5,472 nt of DNA from assembly GCA_905216215.1 (NCBI GenBank), contig CAJMSZ010000073.1, positions 1 through 5,472 on the forward strand, read 5' to 3'. Of this stretch, positions 1-4,466 are shown piece after piece (position 1 is the first letter of the stretch; every line of letters starts with the position of its first letter). The translations under genes and the position numbers were made by a program. The notes under the pieces were generated by a model that saw only the letters and a program-made list of their open reading frames with translations, was not told the origin of the DNA and ran no database searches. The stretch comes from an uncultured bacterium (lineage in GTDB: Bacteria > Bacillota > Clostridia > Lachnospirales > Lachnospiraceae).

Positions 1-119
1 ATTTGGATCTATCCCAAGAGTCGAAATAATCTCACGTGGAAGCCTGCCCTTTGACTGTTATATTTTGTTATTAAATTCACTGTAAACCCTTGAAAACGCT
101 GGATTTGTCGCAGGTGAGC

Positions 120-184
120 TTTCCCTTATTGTTTCCCTTGTGTTATATCTTCCCATATAAGTTTACGAACTCTGATAAGGGAAA
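120..184. repeat. Inverted repeat, 10-bp arms
   Basis: TTTCCCTTAT at 120-129 is the exact reverse complement of ATAAGGGAAA at 175-184, with a 45-base loop. A shorter pair, CCCTTG (135-140) and CAAGGG (188-193), partly overlaps it. The purpose is unknown. It sits just left of the GC-rich hairpin and may belong to the same structured element. Confidence 0.45.
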
Positions 185-191
185 ATACAAG

Positions 192-239
192 GGCACAAGA
201 GGTCCGGTGGACCTCTGCTCTGTGCCGACCGAAGCGGCA
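192..239. repeat. GC-rich hairpin with an alternative partner stem
   Basis: AGAGGTCC (198-205) and GGACCTCT (209-216) form a perfect 8-bp stem around the loop GGT. The stem extends with GGCACA (192-197) pairing to TGTGCC (221-226) across a 4-base bulge. TGCCG (223-227) can instead pair with CGGCA (235-239), so the two structures compete for the same bases. No T-run follows in either direction, so it is not a simple terminator. Candidates are a mobile-element structure such as an origin of transfer or element end, an attenuator-like leader, or a dispersed repeat. The sequence does not decide between these. Confidence 0.6.
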
Positions 240-345
240 GCGGAGACCAAAAAAATCTGATAACACATTATAACATAAAATGAAAATGACATGGTGAACT
301 GATTGAAATGCTTCTATATTTTTATTGATTTGAAGGAGACACAAC

Positions 346-555
346 ATGAATACCATTTACGCAAAATACAACATGTATCACAACAGCATTGACATTTATA
401 CATCTGCCGGATATATGTTACGCATTGACTGTAATAAGGCAGAGGATGGACTAAAAGCCACTCCCCGCTCACAGTATTCGTTATATGCACTTGCTGCTTT
501 CCAATGGGGCAGTGGAATCAATAATCTGTCTTCCGATTACTTTTTCAATCTCTAA
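346..555 (+). CDS. Small DUF6061-like protein with a replaced C-terminus
   Basis: This is a 69-residue ORF with a GGAG ribosome site in the AAGGAGAC stretch just before the ATG. The N-terminal ~50 residues (IYAKYN, then IDIYTSAGYMLRIDC, then LKATPRSQYSLYALA) resemble the DUF6061 family of small proteins, often found on integrative elements of Clostridia. The family name is from memory, and its function is unknown. The last ~15 residues do not fit the family, and from 514 on they are read antisense through the start of an enolase gene, so the natural C-terminus is lost. The product is probably a truncated, non-native protein. No signal peptide or membrane segment is visible. No clear promoter is seen. 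Confidence 0.55.
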   Translation: MNTIYAKYNMYHNSIDIYTSAGYMLRIDCNKAEDGLKATPRSQYSLYALAAFQWGSGINNLSSDYFFNL

Positions 556-564
556 ATAGTTCAT
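481..564 (-). pseudogene. Enolase 5' fragment (first 17 codons)
   Basis: A strong GAGGAG ribosome site lies 8 bases before the ATG at 564. The reading frame gives MNYLEIEKVIGRQIIDS, which matches the N-terminus of clostridial enolase (normally continuing RGNPTVEAEV). The match stops at about position 514. Ten unrelated residues follow, then a TAA at 481-483. Enolase (2-phosphoglycerate to phosphoenolpyruvate in glycolysis) is normally about 430 residues, so this is only a 5' scar. It lies 18 bases after the cupin stop codon, suggesting an ancestral cupin-eno operon. The other side of the break is the DUF6061-like ORF. The identification rests on a short but distinctive match. Confidence 0.75.
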
Positions 565-582
565 AGCGATATCTCCTCATAT

Positions 583-909
583 TTACTCAAGAACCAATAA
601 CAGTGCCATTTTGAACTGCTTTGTTGCACTTACTGAGTGCTTTCCAAACTTATCAAACTTAAAAGTTTCTCCTGCGTGGATCACCTGCTCCTGTCCCTCA
701 TATCCAATCACAGCCTCTCCATCAAGTGCCATCACAAGGGCTTCTCCCGGAGCTGCATGCTCTGAAAGACCTGTTCCTGCATCAAAACTCATAACAACAA
801 ATTTCATCTTGTCATTATGCGCCAAATCCATATTTACAATCTTTCCTTCCTGATATGGAAGTAACTCTGCTAACTTAAATACTTCTCCCGCCTTGATTAC
901 CTCGTTCAT
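583..909 (-). CDS. Cupin-domain protein (second cupin of a broken two-cupin gene)
   Basis: The start at 909 has a GGAGAC ribosome site close upstream (AAAGGAGACTATT then ATG), giving 108 residues. One cupin barrel is visible: LSEHAAPGEA carries H51 and E56 of motif 1, LDGEAVIGYEG follows, and HAGETF then GKHSV carries H91 of motif 2. Such small cupins bind a metal or small ligand in the cytosol; the substrate is unknown. The frame is open further upstream to a TTG at 1011, and residues such as EIEFRKET just before the ATG look like the linker from a preceding cupin domain. I therefore read this as the C-terminal half of a once longer protein, still translatable on its own. It was the gene immediately before enolase. 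Confidence 0.7.
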   Translation of the reverse strand: MNEVIKAGEVFKLAELLPYQEGKIVNMDLAHNDKMKFVVMSFDAGTGLSEHAAPGEALVMALDGEAVIGYEGQEQVIHAGETFKFDKFGKHSVSATKQFKMALLLVLE

Positions 910-1124
910 AATAGTCTCCTTTCGAAATTCAATCTCTTTATATATAGAATCTTTTATTGCACTAACTCCAACCGACCGTTGAATAGGTGTTAGAATACTT
1001 TCTCCAGGCAAAAAATTGATATCCCTGTGCCATTCTCATGATAGATTTGCTTCGAGATGGTACACCCTGGCACTGTTCTGTTTTCTCTTACAAAATCTAT
1101 AATTTTTCTAGCTTGTTCTTTCAT
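910..1124 (-). pseudogene. N-terminal remnant of the two-cupin protein, internally deleted
   Basis: The ATG at 1124 has an excellent AGGTGG ribosome site 5 bases upstream (1130-1135). It opens a frame of 44 residues beginning MKEQARKIIDFVRENRTVPG and ending at a TAA at 990-992. The segment ISKQIYHENGTGISIFCLEK looks like the entry to a first cupin domain, but the barrel is missing. A different frame then resumes (GESILTPI, SVGVSAIKDSIYKEIEF), resembling the end of a cupin domain, and runs into the cupin at 909. This pattern fits an internal deletion near 1000-1015 that also shifts the frame. The two-domain ancestor is inferred from memory of related clostridial proteins. Confidence 0.55.
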
Positions 1125-1152
1125 CGTTACCACCTCTCTTTCTCTTCTTTAC

Positions 1153-1202
1153 ATCTATTATTTTATCCATAGGCCTCTTGTTTTTCTGTTGCTGTAGCAA
1201 CA
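1153..1202 (-). promoter_or_regulatory. Predicted activator-type promoter of the cupin gene
   Basis: On the minus strand TAAAAT (1165-1160) is a good -10 box, placing the start point near 1153. No good -35 box is present. Instead the palindrome at 1187-1202 is centred 41.5 bp upstream of that point, the standard position for class II activation by Crp/FNR proteins. The start point is predicted, not measured. Confidence 0.45.
1187..1202. promoter_or_regulatory. Operator palindrome TGTTGCTGTAGCAACA
   Basis: This is a perfect palindrome with 7-base arms TGTTGCT/AGCAACA and a 2-base centre, in the 126-bp gap between the divergent cupin and regulator genes. The same arms recur at 4142-4157. Size and symmetry fit a Crp/FNR-family dimer site, and the adjacent regulator at 1251 is the obvious candidate to bind it. 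The arms differ from the classical CRP (TGTGA) and FNR (TTGAT) half-sites. Confidence 0.7.
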
Positions 1203-1240
1203 ATATCGATGATATGATAAAATTTCATTTGAAAGGATGG
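1189..1240 (+). promoter_or_regulatory. Predicted promoter and ribosome site of the Crp-type regulator
   Basis: TATGAT (1213-1218) is a strong -10 box. The best -35 candidate, TTGCTG (1189-1194, 18-bp spacer), lies inside the palindrome. A protein bound to the operator would cover the -35 region, predicting self-repression. The ribosome site AAGGATGG ends at 1240, 10 bases before the ATG. A small inverted repeat ATATC-GAT-GATAT (1203-1215) overlaps the spacer. Confidence 0.45.
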
Positions 1241-1250
1241 TAATAAGCAT

Positions 1251-1928
1251 ATGAAGAAACTAGATGATTATCAGAAGTATCTTCCGATACTATCGAAAGC
1301 AAAGCTATTTGAAGGAATTCCTCTTGAACACTATCCGCAAATTTTCAACTTCCTCCAGGCCTCAATTCTCTCTTTTGAAAAAGACGAATTAATTCAACAC
1401 CTAGGAGAACCTTTGTTATATTCCGGAATTGTGCTTGATGGAACAGTTGAAGGATCATTTATCAATGAAAACTACAGCAAAATCAATATGAATCATTTTG
1501 AACGTGGTCGATCATTTGCAGAAGCCCTGGCATGCGTGCAAACACCATACAGTCCAATACAGCTAAAAGCATTGACTAACTGCACCATTATGTTAATTAA
1601 TCTTAAAGGTATTATAAGCGGTTCTTCCTGTCCATGCTCTTACCAACTGAATTTAACCACTAACATGCTCAAAATACTTGCCTCACAAAATGTTTTTTCA
1701 AATCTAAAACTAAGAATTGCAAATCAGAAATCTTTAAGAGATCGAATTCTAATCTATTTGCATAGTTTAGCGCCAGACTCAGAAGGGTATCTCCATGTTC
1801 CCTTTACACAGACAGCACTTGCAGAATTCTTAGGTGTAAACCGAAGTGCACTGTCCAGAGAACTTGGTCGTATGCAAGATGAAAATCTTATAGAAGTTAA
1901 CGATAAAAAAATGAAACTTTTACTATAG
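1251..1928 (+). CDS. Crp/FNR-family transcriptional regulator
   Basis: This is a complete 225-residue protein, the usual length for the family. Residues ~14-130 form the cyclic-nucleotide-binding-like sensor barrel, ~130-160 the dimer helix (MLKILASQNVFSNLKLRI), and ~160-225 the winged helix-turn-helix. The recognition helix region is FLGVNRSALSRELGRMQDENLI, with the S-R pair (202-203) typical of the family. The R-S pair that holds cAMP phosphate in true CRP is absent (YSPIQLKALT instead), so cAMP is an unlikely signal. Four cysteines (95, 111, 127, 129, the last two as CPC) lack the N-terminal spacing of the FNR iron-sulfur cluster. The gene has a perfect palindrome in its own promoter and another ahead of the hemerythrin gene, suggesting it controls both. 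The signal is unknown; oxygen, nitric oxide or redox change would fit the neighbour. Confidence 0.85.
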   Translation: MKKLDDYQKYLPILSKAKLFEGIPLEHYPQIFNFLQASILSFEKDELIQHLGEPLLYSGIVLDGTVEGSFINENYSKINMNHFERGRSFAEALACVQTPYSPIQLKALTNCTIMLINLKGIISGSSCPCSYQLNLTTNMLKILASQNVFSNLKLRIANQKSLRDRILIYLHSLAPDSEGYLHVPFTQTALAEFLGVNRSALSRELGRMQDENLIEVNDKKMKLLL

Positions 1929-1931
1929 AAA

Positions 1932-1955
1932 AAAGGGGATGCGCCCATCCCCTTT
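1932..1955. terminator. Bidirectional intrinsic terminator
   Basis: AAAGGGGATG (1932-1941) pairs perfectly with CATCCCCTTT (1946-1955) around the loop CGCC. On the minus strand the hairpin is followed by six Ts, so it is a strong terminator for the lactate dehydrogenase fragment and the hemerythrin transcript. On the plus strand it follows the regulator stop codon by three bases with only three Ts, making it weaker there. It separates two convergent genes. Confidence 0.85.
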
Positions 1956-1988
1956 GCCACATACGCTGTATGCGATTTCACAACAATT

Positions 1989-2522
1989 TTATTCCAATGC
2001 CTCTTCCAGCACTGATTTCAGTGTTTCAGCTGATTTGTGTAATGCCTTGATTTCATCTTCAGATAGTGAAATGGGAATCTTTGATATAAATCCTTCTGCA
2101 CCTACAATACTTGGCATAGACAGAACTACATCCTTGATTCCGTATTCTCCATCCATCATTGTTGAAATTGGAAGTATCGAACGTTCATCTCTGATTATAG
2201 CTTCACATATTCTCTTTACCGACATTGCTATTCCATAATAAGTAGCACCCTTCCTTTGAATAATTTCATAGGCGCTGTTTTTTACTTTCTCCGCAATTTC
2301 TGACGTAGCTCCTTCATGGTCATGATGCCCTCTCATCTCGCAGAAATCATGGAGTGGAATACCTGACACGTTGGCACTTGACCAAGCGGCAATCTCACTG
2401 TCTCCATGTTCTCCAACAATAAACGCATGAACACTTCGACTATCTACTTCCAGATGCTCCCCGAGACGTTCTTTTAGTCTTGCTGTATCCAGAACCGTTC
2501 CTGATCCAATCACACGATTCGG
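1989..2522 (-). pseudogene. L-lactate dehydrogenase, C-terminal part only
   Basis: The frame NRVIGSGTVLDTARL matches the middle of bacterial L-lactate dehydrogenase. It runs to a normal C-terminus, 174 residues from a possible GTG at 2513. Visible catalytic features are D and R of LDTAR (substrate-binding Arg171 region), VGEHGDSE with the proton-relay His195, and GATYYGIA. The N-terminal ~140 residues are missing, including the NAD-binding Rossmann fold and the specificity loop with Arg109, so pyruvate reduction is not possible. The full enzyme is about 315 residues. The break lies near 2513-2530, immediately after the hemerythrin stop codon (2541-2543). Without its N-terminus it is best called a pseudogene, although the remaining frame is undamaged, which suggests a recent loss. 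Confidence 0.85.
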
Positions 2523-2540
2523 TGCATATCCTTGCCCTCC
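2511..2540 (-). promoter_or_regulatory. Ribosome site and five-codon mini-ORF before the dehydrogenase fragment
   Basis: Directly after the hemerythrin stop codon is a strong GGAGGG ribosome site followed by an ATG (2527-2525). Its frame reads only five codons before TGA. That TGA overlaps the GTG at 2513 as GTGA, the arrangement used for translational coupling. Most simply, the ribosome site and ATG belonged to the next gene of the operon, and a deletion joined them out of frame to the dehydrogenase remnant. Weak reinitiation at the GTG is possible. Confidence 0.5.
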
Positions 2541-4073
2541 TTATTGTTCAAAATGCTCTTTTGCAAACTGCATATCCTGTACTACTTCAACCGTTCCAAG
2601 ATAATTGCCTTTCTTATCTCTTACTGCCATATATGTTACAAGGAATGGTTTTCCATTCTTCTCCATCCAAACTGGAACTCTGTCACGCTTATTATTTCTA
2701 AAATCATCTAAAATTGCTCGCACCATCGGTTCTATCTTAGGTGGATGGCAAGAAAATACTTCCCTGTCAATCGCCATCTGAGGGCGTTTGAACACCTTTG
2801 GTCCTTCGTTGAAGAAGCGATTGATATTATTATCATCCACAAATGTAATCTCGATAGGCAATGTATTGAGAAGTGCTTCCAGCTGTGGAACTGTCATATG
2901 ACCACCACCTAATATGATTTCTCCATCGCTTAGAGCCGCCTCTGTTCTTGCTTTTTTATCAGCACTATATTTTTCTGCCTCATCCCAGATCATTTCTACT
3001 CCAAACACAGGTGCATAGTCCTTAGCATCCTCGTAAATGCCATACCACTCTTCCCTGCTGAAATTCACTGCGCAGATAGGGTATAAAATATTATTTTCTT
3101 TATAGATCATCTCATCTGCTCGTTTGAGAACTGTCTGAAGTCGGTTCATCCATTCTTCATCATAATCTGATATTTTATCAAGTGCAGCTAGCTCATCACG
3201 AATTTCATCATCCACTGTCCACATCACATCCGAAGGTCCTGAGATCTCATAGCGTACCTTTAATACCGGATAGACAAGATCTCCTTTTTCTGCATAATGA
3301 ATAGAAATCTGTCGAAGCTCAGATAGCTTCTCTCCTACATCATTCCCAGACTCAATATCTCCTTGAATTTCATGAATCAATGCGGCTATCTTCTCGTTTT
3401 CAAGAGCCCATCGATACATCGGATGTCCAACAGTTTCTCTAAGAGTCTTTGCTGCAGCATGCTTCTGATTGTATGCATCCGGCATCAGTTTCTTAGATGT
3501 CTCCTCTTTCTTAAGTGACTCTTCTACTGCTTTTTCTGCATTTGCAATCTTTTCTTCCTTTGTTGCACCGTGAAATAAGGCACTGTGAACATCGCACAAT
3601 TTCTGCACTTCTGTGATTGGTGTGCCTTCCTTAATTAGCTCCTGCTCAGCTTTCATAATTTCAGATGCCTCTACCTCTGAAAAATTCTCTACGAAGTCTT
3701 TGCGCACACTCTCTAAGTCTTCGCCTTCTCCAAGTCGCTTTAAATAGCTCTTTATCTTTTCTCTTGTATTTTCCTGAAAAGCCCCATCTTCACTGCTGGT
3801 CTCGTCTCCTGCATTATTCTTTCCAAGTGCAAAGATATTTGGCATCTTCCCAATAAGTTCAAACCCATTACTCATAAGTGCCGGCACAACCTTCATCATG
3901 GATATGTTTCTCATCTTAGCTCCCTTTGGAATTGTTGTGATGCGTCCCACAGAGTTAAGCATTGCAGGCTTTGTAATCTCTGAAAATCCTAAATCCTTTA
4001 AAACATCTACAAGCTCAGGATATTCCTGAACCAATTCAAATACTGGTTTGTTTAAGTCTAATTTCTTTGCCAT
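2541..4073 (-). CDS. DUF1858-DUF438-hemerythrin-PAS protein
   Basis: This is a complete 510-residue cytosolic protein starting at ATG 4073 (MAKKLDLNKPVFELV). A GTG at 4085 is also open but adds only four residues. DUF1858 spans ~4-60, followed by a linker. DUF438 spans ~103-170 (SYLKRLGEGEDLESVRKDF, LCDVHSALFHG). A hemerythrin-like four-helix domain spans ~212-350, with H217 (GHPM), H259 (IHYAEKGDLVYP) and E326 (IYKENNILYP). A PAS domain follows at ~392-505 with the family's CHPP signature at 442-445. At the position where many relatives have a glutamate after H259 (HYSRKE) this protein has G264. Such proteins are thought to sense or handle O2, NO or related redox signals through a di-iron or PAS-bound cofactor; the exact role is unknown. 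No kinase or other output domain is present. The promoter carries the same palindrome as the Crp-type regulator gene. Confidence 0.85.
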   Translation of the reverse strand: MAKKLDLNKPVFELVQEYPELVDVLKDLGFSEITKPAMLNSVGRITTIPKGAKMRNISMMKVVPALMSNGFELIGKMPNIFALGKNNAGDETSSEDGAFQENTREKIKSYLKRLGEGEDLESVRKDFVENFSEVEASEIMKAEQELIKEGTPITEVQKLCDVHSALFHGATKEEKIANAEKAVEESLKKEETSKKLMPDAYNQKHAAAKTLRETVGHPMYRWALENEKIAALIHEIQGDIESGNDVGEKLSELRQISIHYAEKGDLVYPVLKVRYEISGPSDVMWTVDDEIRDELAALDKISDYDEEWMNRLQTVLKRADEMIYKENNILYPICAVNFSREEWYGIYEDAKDYAPVFGVEMIWDEAEKYSADKKARTEAALSDGEIILGGGHMTVPQLEALLNTLPIEITFVDDNNINRFFNEGPKVFKRPQMAIDREVFSCHPPKIEPMVRAILDDFRNNKRDRVPVWMEKNGKPFLVTYMAVRDKKGNYLGTVEVVQDMQFAKEHFEQ

Positions 4074-4106
4074 ATAAACATCCACACCTTTCTATCTTTC
4101 CTTGTT

Positions 4107-4157
4107 ACAAAATAAAATAACCTAAATTCCCTAAAATAATCTGTTGCTCCAGCAACA
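4107..4157 (-). promoter_or_regulatory. Predicted activator-dependent promoter of the hemerythrin gene
   Basis: The minus strand has TATTTT (4119-4114) as a -10 candidate, giving a start near 4107, about 34 bases before the ATG at 4073. There is no -35 box; the palindrome takes its place, centred 42.5 bp upstream of 4107 (41.5 if the hexamer is shifted one base). This matches class II activation. The ribosome site AGGTG (4089-4085) lies 11 bases before the ATG. Confidence 0.45.
4142..4157. promoter_or_regulatory. Operator palindrome TGTTGCTCCAGCAACA
   Basis: This perfect palindrome has exactly the same 7-base arms as the site at 1187-1202; only the two central bases differ. It lies just downstream of the point where the YdcF remnant loses similarity to its family (about 4160), so it belongs to the hemerythrin promoter. 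The adjacent Crp-type regulator is the likely binder. Confidence 0.7.
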
Positions 4158-4159
4158 TT

Positions 4160-4394
4160 TCTCAATGTCTCTGTTGTGTGTCCAGCACCTCCGACAATAA
4201 TATTTTTCTTTGCCACTTCGTTCTGAATGGCTTCAGCAAGAATATCACCACCGGCTATAATGTTTCCTCCAAATAAAACCATTACATCAGCCTGATTGAT
4301 TCCAATTTTTTTCTAATACATTTTGTGTAAATTCTTCTATATCACGCTTGCCACAAAATTCTCCCAAAATATTAATTGCTTTTGCTTTTTACAT
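4160..4394 (-). pseudogene. YdcF-family gene, decayed 5' fragment
   Basis: An ATG at 4394 after a GAGGTGAG ribosome site is followed at once by TAA (4391-4389). The frame then reads KAKAINILGEFCGKRDIEEF and continues to a run of seven As (plus-strand Ts 4306-4312). There it must shift frame to give GINQADVMVLFGGNIIAGG and IIVGGAGHTTETLR. Six As would restore one continuous frame. The pieces match the N-terminal third of the YdcF/SanA/ElyC (DUF218) family, including the VLFGG and VGGAGHT motifs. Similarity ends near 4160, so most of the protein is missing. The gene carries a nonsense codon, a homopolymer frameshift and a 3' truncation. Family members are poorly understood and linked to the cell envelope in some bacteria. 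Confidence 0.75.
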
Positions 4395-4466
4395 AACTCA
4401 CCTCATAAAATTCCGATTTCTCAGTTTTAAAACTCAAAGTGTCCAATCTATAGGGTACATTTTATA
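4395..4466. other. Gap between permease and YdcF remnant, with a short palindrome
   Basis: This AT-rich gap contains the 12-bp perfect palindrome AGTTTTAAAACT (4423-4434), about 30 bases before the YdcF start. It may be part of an old YdcF promoter. TATAAA on the minus strand (about 4465-4460) is a possible -10 box without a convincing -35. No T-tailed terminator is seen after the permease stop codon. Confidence 0.3.

Larger units (their letters stand above)
1..345. other. Region without a recognisable gene
   Basis: No reading frame here gives a protein I recognise. A short plus-strand frame is open from position 2 and stops at 83-85, so it could be the tail of a gene from outside the window, but 27 residues are too few to name. 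A short minus-strand frame covers the first ~50 bases and also cannot be named. The rest is AT-rich except for a GC-rich inverted-repeat cluster at about 190-250. The neighbouring DUF6061-like ORF suggests this is the flank of a mobile or integrated element; that is an inference. Confidence 0.5.

Noticed and set aside
75..260. Plus-strand open frame ending in a segment rich in Thr, Glu and Ala (TGA at 258-260)
   Set aside because: It has no proper ribosome site or ATG start, no recognisable domain, and its last part is simply a translation of the inverted-repeat cluster.
126..356. Minus-strand 76-residue frame
   Set aside because: Composition is not protein-like, it overlaps the start of the better-supported ORF at 346, and it reads through the hairpin region.
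611..853. Plus-strand 80-residue frame
   Set aside because: It is the antisense shadow of the cupin coding sequence, which has clear family motifs.
583..1011. A 142-residue cupin starting at TTG 1011
   Set aside because: The TTG has no good ribosome site and lies at the deletion junction; the ATG at 909 has a clear GGAGAC site.
1939..2238. Plus-strand 99-residue frame
   Set aside because: It begins within the terminator stem and is antisense to the lactate dehydrogenase fragment.
1187..4157. Palindromes as Rex, classical FNR or CRP sites
   Set aside because: The half-site TGTTGCT does not match TTGTTAA (Rex), TTGAT (FNR) or TGTGA (CRP), so no known motif name was assigned.
4058..4282. A stand-alone 74-residue protein starting at ATG 4282
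   Set aside because: The ATG is an internal codon of the YdcF family motif DVMVLFGG and has no ribosome site; the tail reads through the hemerythrin promoter.
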